Positions 1 to 10,718 of a stretch of 64,000 nucleotides of DNA are shown here, in pieces (the stretch's first letter is position 1; every line of letters begins with the position of its first letter). Both the position numbers and the translations under genes were made by a program. The stretch comes from Microthyrium microscopicum (lineage: Eukaryota; Ascomycota; Dothideomycetes; Microthyriales; Microthyriaceae): NCBI GenBank assembly GCA_010405405.1, contig MU004238.1:1564374-1628373 (forward strand), given 5' to 3'. The notes below the pieces were generated by a model. The model worked only from the letters and a program-made list of their open reading frames with translations. It did not search any database and was not told the DNA's origin.

Positions 1-2373
1 TTTTCCAAACTGGTTCTTTCGTCTCATATTGCAGCAGCAGACTATCCCCCTCTGGACGCCCATGCTAAGTGCTTGAAGGAGGCCGAGGGTATGATGAACG
101 CTGTTTATGGCTTTGTTGATGTAGCGCGAAAGCAACGTGGCGAGGATATCCCTCGCGTGATTCCGGGTTTTGTGACTGGAAGCAATGTTGGCGGTGCATG
201 GCGCAACAATGCCTTGGCCTCGCTCGACACCCCACCTGCACTTCCATTTTCTGACCAAGACGACTATGATGTGGTTGCAGAGCCTAACGCAAGACTCGAT
301 TCCAAACTTGTGGATAGACTGGAAGATTTACAAAGTCTAATCAGTCAAAGTTGCAAGAAACTAGATGAACAACTCGTGTTGAATGATAAGCTTATCACTC
401 CCTTAAGACACAAACTTATCGGAGATACTGTCTGCAAGTCCTGCGTCAAGGTTCTGGAAATTTATCGCCCATTCATTTCCACAATGGAGTCGATCAACCT
501 TTCGCCTTTGAGTGTCGATCTCACAGATCCTCAGATCAAGGAATACAATCTCCAGAAGCAAATGGTCTACAACCTCACCATGGACTTGATGATCACTTGT
601 CAATCGGTCGCTTCTCCCCTGGCAGATGAATGGGCCGAGGCCAAAAGAGAGTCTCTAGAAGACAGAATGAAACAAGTGAGCGCTGTGTTGAAAGATATGG
701 ACATGGCGACAAACAACGTTATGGGTTCTGTTCGAATGATGGCAGATATGATGCCCATGGAAGATATGATGACCAAAGATGACCGCAAAAGATTACAACC
801 GCGGGATCGAGCCATCTCAAACTCAAGCCAAAAAGTACTGGACGATGGAATGCCTCTAGAGGCGGTCCGTAGCGGCGGTACATCCAAGCTTGAGAGGATA
901 TTCGGCGAGCTGCCTGCCCCTTTGCAAACCCAGGACGTGCCAGAATTTCTCCGTCTCGACCACGAAGGCGAAATAACCTACGACATGAAAGTGAATCCTC
1001 CACAGCTTCGTGGTGGTACGCTCACTGGCCTGATTGAGCAACTTACCCGCCATGATCGTCACAATTCTGACTTCAACAACACTTTTTTACTAACATACAA
1101 GTCTTTCACGAATGCCGAGGAGCTATTCGGAATGCTGGTGAAGCGCTGGAGTATACAGCCACCTTATGGAATCGCTCCCGATGACTATCAAACGTGGGTT
1201 GACCAAAAGCAAAAGCCCATACAATTCCGTGTCGTCAATATTCTAAAGACATGGCTGGACACCTACTGGATGGAGCCTGACTGTGAAGAGTCTCGTCACC
1301 TTCTCCAACGGATGTCTGAATTTGCAAAGAATCATGTCTCCACTACAAATACTCCTGGTGCCGCACCCTTGATTACTGCCATTGAACAACGAATGAAGGG
1401 AGAGCAACAAGTCAAGCGTCTTGTACTCACACTCAATACCCAAACCCCCACTCCTATTCTACCGCGCAACATGCGCCGACTCAAATTCCTTGATATTGAT
1501 CCTATAGAGTTTGCTCGACAACTTACTATCATCGAGTCCCGTCTTTACGGCAAGATTCGACCAATCGAATGCTTGAACAAGACATGGAACAAGACGGATC
1601 CAAATGAATCTGGGCCTCATCCTGCAGCAAATCTTAAGCAGGTCATTCTACACTCCAATCAGCTTACTAGCTGGGTGGCACAGATGATATTAACGCAGGC
1701 CGATGTCAAGAAGCGCTGCATAGTGATCAAGCACTTCGTGGCCATTGCTGATAAGTGTCGGCAGCATAACAATTTCTCTACCTTGACCTCCATTATTTCT
1801 GCTTTTGGTACAGCCCCTATTCACCGCCTCCAGCGCACATGGAAGGAGGTGAAAGGCAACACCAAGGAAACTCTTGAGTCTCTTCGAAAACTCATGGCAT
1901 CCTCGCGGAATTTTGCCGAGTACCGTGAGACGCTGCATAAGGCGCAGCCTCCGTGTACTCCTTTCCTTGGTGTCTATCTAACTGATTTGACTTTCATTGA
2001 AGACGGTATTTCATCCAATCTCAAGAAGAACAACCTCATCAATTTCGCCAAGAGAGCGAAGACAGCCGAAGTCATCCGTGATATCCAGCAGTATCAAAAC
2101 GTGCCGTATAGTTTGCAGCCCGTTCCGGAATTGCAGGATTACATCACGACCAACATGCGAGCCGCTAGTGACGTTGCTGGCATGTATGATTTGAGCTTGC
2201 AAGTCGAACCACGAGAGCGAGAGGAAGATCGAGTTGCAAGGTAAGCTAGCCTACAAATTTTGCTTTTTCATCATGATGATTACCATCATACTACACCACT
2301 TCAACCTCGCTTTTATTATGGTCCCAATGCTAAAACATCTTATAGACTACTTTCCGAGTCTGGCTTCTTGTAG
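1..2373 (+). CDS. Cdc25-type Ras guanine-nucleotide exchange factor, C-terminal part
   Basis: The frame is open at base 1, so the gene starts left of the window; about 755 residues are visible. Exons are 1-2240 and 2346-2373. The RasGEF N-terminal module lies around residues 325-440 (LRGGTLTGLIEQLTRHD, FNNTFLLTYKSF). The catalytic Cdc25 domain is around residues 490-735, with DIDPIEFARQLTIIE, a conserved NFSTLTSIISAF helix and PFLGVYLTDLTFIEDG. It should load GTP on Ras at the plasma membrane and feed cAMP/PKA or MAPK signalling. The apparent stop at 2242-2244 lies inside a perfect donor (CAAG|GTAAGC). Joining to the acceptor TTATAG at 2345 adds RLLSESGFL and a stop at 2371-2373, a tail that looks natural for fungal family members. 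It converges on the TRAP-alpha gene. Family assignment is firm; Cdc25 orthology rather than a sibling RasGEF is inferred because SH3 and upstream parts are not visible. Confidence 0.9.
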
Positions 2374-3180
2374 GCCGAGCGCATTCATAACTCCGATACC
2401 CATTATCCTCTTCCATCAACAACGATAGAAAAAAAGTGCACCTTTAGTCGGTTCTTTTGTTCTTTCCTTCTATCAGATATGCGGCCTGCGTGCTGTGCAG
2501 ACTTCTCATTTTTATACAATCTCAACTTTTCAACGACACGATATGCCGCGAGGCTTTCTGTGTTTCTTAGCAACATCACTTTGGCGAATTACTTACCCGT
2601 GGACTACCCCCTGGCGTTTCGGACCACTATGGGCTCTGATGGAAATCGGGACGGAAATTTTTAGGCATTTTTTATTTTCTGGGACGACGGAAGCTTGTGG
2701 ATTCTTGTTACGGCAGCACTTAGCGGGAGAAGCGGGCGAGAGATGGACCTTTTTTTCCGAGGCATAGATGAAAGAGCGTACATGTGTGGGCAGAGAAGCA
2801 GGTTTTATGATGGCATAGGAGACACCTGATGCAGATGGAGGGTTTGATGATTCATGAGCGAGACAAATGATACGACTCATTGTGACAGAATTCATTATCA
2901 TTGTGCTTTAACAGTGACTAAACTAATTCATTATACAAAGCGATCTGTCCCTTGACTACTAAGCAGCCTCGTTGCGTCGGTCTACCAATTCGCTAGGACA
3001 CGATGATCATGCGTACTTTACATATTCTTTGAATCCTACACGGCATCCTCCTGATTCTTGAACACTGCAGCAGTGTATTAATAATATACAAACTCCAATC
3101 TTCCACTTCCGTAACTTCCCTCAGGTTCCGTATTCATGCATATCCATAATGCTCTCCAGATGACTCCGTCTTTGACCAAT
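2374..3180. other. Convergent intergenic region, no gene seen
   Basis: This lies between two convergent genes and should hold both 3' UTRs. Short frames on both strands show no recognisable domain and no splice-compatible partner. Confidence 0.6.
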
Positions 3181-4094
3181 TTACTTGGCGCGAGTCTTGG
3201 GCTGCCCGCTACGCACCCGCTTAGCCTCAGGGCGCTGCAAATGGCGAGGGTCAATCCAGCTCTCGTCATATCCTGATGCACCAGTCGTGGTCGCTTGGCT
3301 AGGCGCAGAAGCCGGGGCAGTTCTGCGGCTAGCTTTCTTCTGTTGGGGGAAGAATTGCACGATCCATGTGTTATAAATGAAATAGCAAGTGCCACCAAAT
3401 AATGCAATCAAGAACGCATAGATGAAAAGCCTATCCGCTTCCCGTTAGCAAGATACCACTACGACCGGGAAGGCTTGACGTACGTTTGCGGATCAAACAG
3501 CGACAACGGCGCCTCAACCACGGACACCGTCCCATTAAATGCCTCCAACTGAAACTGCACCCCATTCTGATCTTTCACTATGCCCGCCAACAACAACCGC
3601 AAGTCCTGTGGATGTAGCTCAGTCGCAAACTTGTAGGTCAGACTCAAATTGCCAGCTGGCGCAATCTCTGTGTTATACGTAGTCGTTGACAAGTTGCGCA
3701 CTGGGCCTGCGGCTGTGAGCTCAGTCACGTCAAGCGGCCAGAGGGAGCCGCCAATCATGCTGATGGTCACGGGCTGTTCTTCGCCATTGTGGATGGCAAA
3801 GTGGGCGGTGGTGGGCCGGCCGTTGACGAGCTTAATGCCAAAGACTTCGCTGTCGGGGAAGGTTACTTCAGCGGCGACTTTCAGTTGGCTGAGGAGGGGA
3901 TTGGGTGGGGATTGGCCGGCATTGGGTTCATTGGCGTCTGCGACGATGGGCTGGGAAGTTGTTAGGGATTTGATTTTGGGTGGGAGTGGGAGGATGGTTG
4001 TTTATCATACTTCATTGACTCCTGCGGAGGCGGCTTCTTGGGCAAGGGCGCCCATTGCGAAAAGGGCGAGAGTTGCGAGACGCTTGATGGCCAT
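3181..4094 (-). CDS. Translocon-associated protein alpha subunit (TRAP-alpha / Irc22 family)
   Basis: Three exons read right to left: 4094-4011, 3950-3484, 3430-3181, giving 266 residues. Introns 4010-3951 and 3483-3431 have GTATGA and GTACGT donors. The start MAIKRLATLALFAMGALAQ is a clean signal peptide. The lumenal domain carries LVNGRPTTAHFAIHNGEE and a TRAP-alpha-like beta-sandwich with NLS/NLST glycosylation sites. One membrane span follows (FIYAFLIALFGGTCYFIYNTWI) and then a short basic cytosolic tail. The architecture (signal peptide, lumenal domain, one span, basic tail) is that of SSR1 in animals and Irc22 in yeasts, which sit beside the Sec61 channel in the ER. Exon joins keep phase exactly (84, 467, 250 bases). 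It is divergent from the CCCH gene, sharing a 1.35 kb intergenic region. Confidence 0.82.
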
Positions 4095-5447
4095 GATGAA
4101 AGACAATGCAATGGATTGCTAGACAGGACGAAGAAGAGAAGAAAGAGACTGGTGATACAGATGATACAATGGATAGGAGAAGAGACAAGACTACAGCTCG
4201 CGTGAGTTGAGAGATGTGGTTGAAGTGTCCATTCGCCTTGCTTGTTCGGGCTAGCGGGATGAAGCTTGGATGACAACGTAAACTCTGATCCTAATTGGGA
4301 CTGGGCGTGGTGCGGGAGGGCTAGAACAAACAAAGTTTAGACAGCGGGCACTTGCAAGGACACCCTGGGATGTCAACAGGGAGAAACAAGTTGTAAAAAT
4401 GGTGGCGCTACTGCCCACATGGATTTTCTAAGATATCATGTTCTGATTTTTCAAGCAACACTAGATTTTGCTAATGTACCGCATTTAAGCAATAAATAGT
4501 TCGTCTAATGCAGAATATGCCTTTGTTAAATTGCTTCGACTAAAGCTATAGAATGGCTCACTATCAAATGGGGGACAAAATATCTGTTGTGCTTCGTTTG
4601 CCCACAATATCTACCATCCACAATCCATTCTGTTATGTCTGAGCATTTTGTATGCCGTAGAATGTGGTTGATAATTAAATGATATCAAGCCAATGGGAGA
4701 ATTATCGGTTCGGGGTATTCCTAGATAGTAGCGTACGGTATCAGATGCGATTGCAATGGTCAACGTGTCGTTGGTGAATGGTGGTCAAGCTTGAGTGGTG
4801 TTGGCTCCATCGTCACTTCCTCTTTTGAAGACATACTCTAGCAAAACCACCTCTCGCTGTTTCACCTATTGCCTGGCACGCTACCACTTTTTTCTACAAC
4901 TTCCAATCTCTCACATCTCAGATCCGTCTCTCTGTCTCAGCTGCCAACCTTAAAACAATTCTTTCACGACCCAATCTGCAGCCGCCTGGCCTTAAACACC
5001 GTCGCATTAATCCTCGCTCTTGACCTCGCCTGGTTGGTCCAACACGCGCCATCAAGCTCACACCAAACGTCAGCTATCTACATTTCTGACGTCCAAAATC
5101 TATTGTTGGCTCAGATTCTCCTCTGTCTCGCCAATATTCAAAATTCCATTATTCGTTTTTCCATTTCTCATTTTCTGAAGGTGCCAACGTGGGCTGCAAC
5201 TACCCGCAGGCTGCCTTTTGCTGGCCACCTTGCCAGAGTCACTGCAACCGCTCCGCTATTTAACTTGTTCTAATCCTTCGTCGTTTTCACCCAGCAAACA
5301 ACTTGTTTTTCTTGTTTCGAGCCTTAAGCTGATGCTCTCTGGCTCATCAACCGCTACTTCGCCACCGCCTATCTTCTTGGTCAACGATATATCAGATCAG
5401 ACACTACACCACCAAACACCACGAAGAACTCTTCTCATATCACCAAA
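4095..5447. promoter_or_regulatory. Divergent intergenic region between TRAP-alpha and CCCH genes
   Basis: The left half is AT-rich. From about 4800 to 5447 the + strand becomes strongly pyrimidine-rich, typical of a fungal core promoter and 5' leader for the CCCH gene. Frames at 4869-5273 and 5218-5517 lie in this CT-rich leader and do not look like proteins. Confidence 0.45.
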
Positions 5448-7285
5448 ATGTTTCCCTATTACAATAGTCCTCAATCGATTACTTCCCGACCAGCACGCCA
5501 CCAATCTCCACGCATAAGCTATGGTGCTGTTCAACAGCCATCAGGCCCGGCACTCATTGAACGCCCTCCAGGTTTTGAAAATGATGCTCACGTTTTGGCT
5601 CGTGGAAGCCCGATTGGTCGACCATGGACGAAGGATGAAGGCTATCTTGAAGAATCTCGTAGACTTGTTGATGAAAACACTCGACTAAAGCAAGAAAACC
5701 AAGGTCTTCGTGATCAAGCACTGGGCCTTGGGCGACCAATTTTTGACTGCTTAGAAGACAAAGACAAGGTAGCATATGATCACTTTGCTCTTGATTCTGG
5801 AACTACTCTAACTTTTTTCACAGTATGCGATTTTGTTTCTTGATGGCAATTCGACCTTTGTCAGTACCATATTATCTCCCAATCGTTCTTCGCTAACCGT
5901 CCATTAGTTCAATGAGGAACTTATCCGTCTGGGATATCAGGGCGGCAAAGAAGTGGCACAATGTCTCATGAAAGACACTGGCGATGCTTTGATCGGCACT
6001 GTCTCAGGCTGGAAGGCCCCGAACAAGTTACACATCAAGTATTACGTCGATTTGATAGTCATGTCCAAGGTTTACCGATTGTCTATCTTTCTCGACTTTC
6101 TCGACGGCCTGTCTTCTTTTGCTCTTTTTGACTGCGTTGTAGTCACAAAGAGTATGCCATCAAAACTTCAAGGTATGTAATTCTATGACCATGCTCCTAT
6201 ATCCGCGCCATACTAAAGTGCCATTAGCAACCTTGAATTCACATTTATTTCACCCTGCTTGTGCTCAGCTCATTGTCGGATCAAATATGGATGAAGGGAT
6301 TGTGAAGTACCTTTTATCTGTTCTTGCACATAACCCCAAAGCCGCAGAAAAGTTATGCCTTCTTTCTGGGGCGAAATTGGCTCCAGAGTCGATCGGTTTT
6401 GCCATGCCTTCCATCCCAGCGCCTCATGCCATATTTCAGCGACTTTCCATCCAGGCTCCGTCTAGTGAACAGTCAGCCGATAGTCCGGATGTCTCCGAGT
6501 CTCCTGCACCTTCCGATGGACAGCAGCATGGCCATTATAAGGACGCAAATGCTCCCAAACCTTCGGATACCACCAATGGCCAGCCTGCAACAAACAAAAA
6601 GCCACCAAACCCAGCACCAGTGAAGAATTCCTGGGCTGATATCGTCAAGCAGCCGACTCCAGAGCCCATCCTTGTAGCTGAGCCACTCCCAGCCGCGCCA
6701 TCTCGAGCCAGCCGTCACAGTTCTACTGGTTCTACTTGGGACACCATGGCAGCCAATAAAAAATCAAAAGTTCACACCCGTAAAGTCTCGAGTGGTAGCA
6801 ACTTTATGACCGATATCCTCGAAACTTGCGAACAAGACGAAGATGGCATCTGGTGGACCGAGACTGGCCGTCGTATTGACCCCGTCCCAGCGAAGTATAA
6901 CAAAGATGAAGTTGACCGCGTCAAAAAACTCAAGCTTTGCAACGTCCACTACCTCCGCGGGCCTTGTCCTTATGATCAAGCACTCAAACATCCAAAGGTT
7001 AACAAGCATACAAAGGACGGCAAGTGCACCCACCGCCATGACTACAAAGCCACTAAAGCTGAGCTTGAGACCCTCGCTCTTGTAGCTCGTATGGCCCCTT
7101 GTTCAAACGGTATGGAATGCGAAGATGGCCCATGTATCTATGGTCATGTATGCCCTGCGCCCCGTCAGACCAATTTGCACAAGCTCAAGGGTGGCCCTAC
7201 TGCCATAGCGGAAGGAAAGTTATGCATTTTTGGCGTTGAGTGTCGCTTTGATACGAAAATGCACGTCTATGACCTTATAGACTAG
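5448..7285 (+). CDS. Fungal CCCH zinc-finger protein with N-terminal NYN-like domain
   Basis: Four exons: 5448-5768, 5824-5859, 5908-6172, 6228-7285; 559 residues. The N-terminus has a short coiled coil (EESRRLVDENTRLKQENQ). A domain starting YAILFLDGNSTFFNEELI and running to QLIVGSNMDEGIVKYLL resembles the fungus-specific domain found before tandem CCCH fingers. A low-complexity Pro/Ser linker follows. The C-terminus has Cys/His clusters: CNVHYLRGPCPYDQ...CTHRH, CSNGMECEDGPCIYGHVCP and LCIFGVECRFDTKMH. Such fingers bind RNA, so a role in mRNA handling is likely but inferred. Exon 3 reads through a place where an intron might be suspected, but FLDGLSSFALFD aligns by eye with the family, so I keep it coding. 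Compared with relatives I remember, the middle of the domain (after DLIVMSKVY) is shortened. Convergent with the F-box gene. Confidence 0.82.
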
Positions 7286-7753
7286 GGCGTGTTCTTTCAC
7301 TCTTGGACTACTGGATCGGGGCATTATACTTTCATCATTTCTCTGTCTTGCGGGGAACAGTTGTTGTGGTAGCAAACAGAGAGACGATTCTTGTCACTGC
7401 ATTTATCCAGCACGGCTGCTTGTGTCAAGGGACAGAATCGAATAGCAAGGCGTTATGGGGCATTTATGACTATGACTAGAGATATCCCCAGTGCGTCAGT
7501 TCGTTTGGTTCATTTTCTTTAGGATCAATAACAATGAGTCCTTTCTTTACTACTACTCTGCCTTCCAGTACCGCGATGATCGTTTGAAAACAACTCAGTG
7601 ACTAGTGAAATCTTGTGTCGTTTGATACGAGTCAATACTTGAGAACATTTGACAGAAGTAACAGGGATTGAAATCAGAACAACTGATATTACAGATATAT
7701 ATGCAGACCATCTTCAGCCCAAGTACTCTAAACAACGCTATCAGCCAAGCGAA
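7286..7753. other. Convergent intergenic region, nothing recognised
   Basis: The 3' ends of the CCCH and F-box genes face each other here. I see no further gene or repeat. Confidence 0.5.
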
Positions 7754-10223
7754 CTACGGATATCGTTGGAAAAAGACCACTTCATCAGTATAATGATGCA
7801 ATGCTTGTGGCCTATACTGATCAAACGTCTCCCCAGACAGAGGATAAATAAAAACATTATCCTCGACAACAACCTTGTTCCCAAACTCCTTCCTCAACCT
7901 CTTCACATGCTTTGCATATCTCACACCACTATGCGACTCCTGATTCGGCTCTCCCAGCTCCTCTCTCACCAACTTCTCGTTCCTATTATAACGACTCCGT
8001 AAGTGCCGCTTCACATCAGATGCTGCATGATACGGATGCCACACCACAACTTTTTCCAGAAGCGGGTATCGCTCTGCCATCGAGGCGCCGAGACCGTCGT
8101 AGATGCTCGCCATCTCTTCGTACGGTGGGTCATATGCCATCAAATGCAGTGTAAGCACTTTTATGCTGGACGGGAAAATGCTGGCTAGTTGGCGGTTCAG
8201 TGGCTCGCCAGTCTGGGGATCTAGGCCGCGCAGATTGCGAACACCGGCGCTGGTGGTGCGTTTGTTGGCGTATTTGACGAAAGTGGATCGGTCTAGGTAT
8301 TTTATGGGTAAACCTTCTGTTTTGCGGAAACCAATGCCGTGTTTATCGAGTTTCACGGCTGTCATCTTTTCAAATTTACCCTGTTCGTCGGTGGGGATGC
8401 CGACCCATCGTGTGCTGCCGACGCGTGGTTTTTTGAGCATGTTGAGATGGATGCCGAGGTTTTCGAGGGCTGTGAAGCCAGTGAGGGATATGTGGGAGAG
8501 GGAGTAGTTGGCTCGGTGGGAGGTCTTGTAGATGCAGTGGTAGTGGGCGAAGGAAAGGTTGAGTTCTTTGAGGGTGGAGCCTAGGTTCTGTTCGAGGAGT
8601 TTGATTATGGGGGTCATGTTTGCCTCTGATTCATCGTGAGGAGCGAGATGGGCGCCGAGGGTGAGTTTGGTGACGCCTTGGAGTATGAGGAGGAGAAGAG
8701 GGAACATGGTTGCGGTTTGGTTGTATATACCTCCATGCTTGGACTCGAGTTCGGAGTTTTCTAGTTCGTTTTTCAATTGGACTCGTAGTAAGGCTTCCTG
8801 GAGGTGGCATCGATGACCATGCTTTAGGAGGGCCGCGACGGTCGACTGAAACTCTAATCCTACTTGACGGGGTACTTCGAAATCTATGGTACCCTGGGGA
8901 GCTGTTAGTCGCGTATTTTGATACATATCTATAAAAAGCTACAGCAAAGATGACTTACCCAATAAGTTAGCTTTCGGAGATGGGGAAGAAACAACCAAGG
9001 AAGACAGTGGAGTAGATGACTTTTAGCCTCGCTGATGGGAGCGATTTGTCCCCGAGAGTTCAATACTATAGTATCAATCCAGTTCAATGCTCCCGGTAGA
9101 TACTTCTTGGACTCGCCGCCGGCTGTCACCGCTCGTTTGATAAGGTGCTTCGCTATAATTCTTCCCAGTACAATCCATGCCTGCGTTCCAACATCAAAGC
9201 TTGGAATGTCGAGAAAGCTCAGATTCTTCGTATGAATGAGGAGAAGCAGCAATCCAACAATTCGTTTCGACGTAGGATCTAGAACCTTGGGATGAATCGC
9301 ATCGTGCTTGAAGCCTCCAAGAAATTTCTCAATCGTTGTAGGATACACATCTTGGCCATAGGGGGCCATTTCGTGGAAACCATTTACGCCTAAATCGATA
9401 TCATCGTAATCGTAGTCCAGTAACCATTGACCAACTTCTCCGGGAACCTTTTCTTCTTTATAGTGTGGCGTCCCGTCCATCGTGACTCCGTTTACGGTGA
9501 ATTCCGAGCGCCTAAGCAAACATTAGTCTGTGTGTTTATTTCCAAGGTCCGAGTTCCAGCTTCCTAGGCCAAGGCAAGGAACTCCAACGAGAGATATATG
9601 CTTACCAAAGCTTTTTCGCAATCTCTAGCACACCACCATTCCGAACTTCCCAGTCTGGTAAAAAGGGCATAGTTCGAACTTGCACGGATTCACGCTCCGC
9701 CCAAAGAGTATAAACACGCAAATACACGCCGCACTGTTGTGCGAAGTTGTCAAGGGATAGATATCTGTCAAGCATGTTGAAGGGACAGCACTCATTCGTT
9801 GGCCATAACCAACCACGACCCTGATAATTTTGTGGTATACCATCGACTCCAAGCTGGATAAAGTCAGTTTCATACTAACTATAGCTTTAACCAGGAACTT
9901 ACAGTCAAGAAAAAGAGTCGTGAAATCGACGCTGCGCGATGCACCGGTATAAAATGCGGGAACATATCTAGTTGATTATTCCGATCGAGTAATATGCTCC
10001 TATATCTATTGTATGCTTCTATAGTTCTTGTGCGTAGGTATCTATAGAAGAAATTGGCGAATGCTGAATGGGTTACGAGCAAGTTGACCAAGTCGTTTGG
10101 TGGGATTGTATCTAGAACATTGAGAATTATTTCTGGGGGCAATTGCAGGATGTTACGAATGGGTTCTAGTGGAGGAAGGGGAACTGCAGCAAATGACCAC
10201 CCTGAAGTGCCGAATCCTGACAT
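7754..10223 (-). CDS. F-box protein, large fungal type
   Basis: Four exons read right to left: 10223-9903, 9853-9606, 9511-8959, 8893-7754; 753 residues. Every junction uses a GTAAG-type donor and preserves phase. The N-terminus holds an F-box (ILQLPPEIILNVLDTIPPNDLVNLL, about residues 27-55), the Skp1-binding motif of SCF ubiquitin ligases. The remainder is a family-specific region with several leucine-rich stretches (SSIKVLTLHLMAYD, LTKLTLGAH-like segments) that might form an irregular substrate-binding repeat. Large lineage-specific F-box families of this type are common in filamentous ascomycetes. The substrate is unknown. The start is the first ATG before the F-box. Confidence 0.8.
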
Positions 10224-10718
10224 TTTGAATTCTACTGAGGGGAGGAAATAATGATGTTGACGAAGGATATCCAGTCGGTTGTCAATCTGATGTAGTTTAT
10301 AGGACGGGAAATCTTGATTTCTGCAATGAGAAACTCTAAAGTTAGTAGCAATAATTCTCTAAGTGGTAATATGGTTTACAACAAAGTATTGGGTTGGAAA
10401 CAAAGCATTTGGATGCAAACGGATATCTATCTTGAGTTCAGTGAACATGTAGATATCGTAAAGTTTATCTCGAAGCAATGCATTAGCGTACATGTAAATG
10501 CTCCTGTTCCTGTTAATATCATACAGTTGAAACTCAGACAAAATGGTAAGCTGTTCCACTCAATATAGAAATTCAACTAATTTAGTTTTGTTGTTTACGA
10601 AGTCGCTGTGATGCAACAAAGAAATGCTGTGCTGAGGTTGATGCAAAACGCTCCAGATGAATTTGAGGCTGATAAAAGCATTTTGAATACTACAAACGCT
10701 AATGCAAAGCTCCGAGTT
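10224..10718. other. Intergenic region between two minus-strand genes
   Basis: AT-rich; holds the promoter of the F-box gene and the 3' UTR of the Ski3 gene. No supported gene. Confidence 0.5.

Noticed and set aside
4869-5517. Open frames upstream of the CCCH gene
   Set aside because: They lie in a pyrimidine-rich leader, are Ser/Leu/Pro-rich by composition and show no domain.
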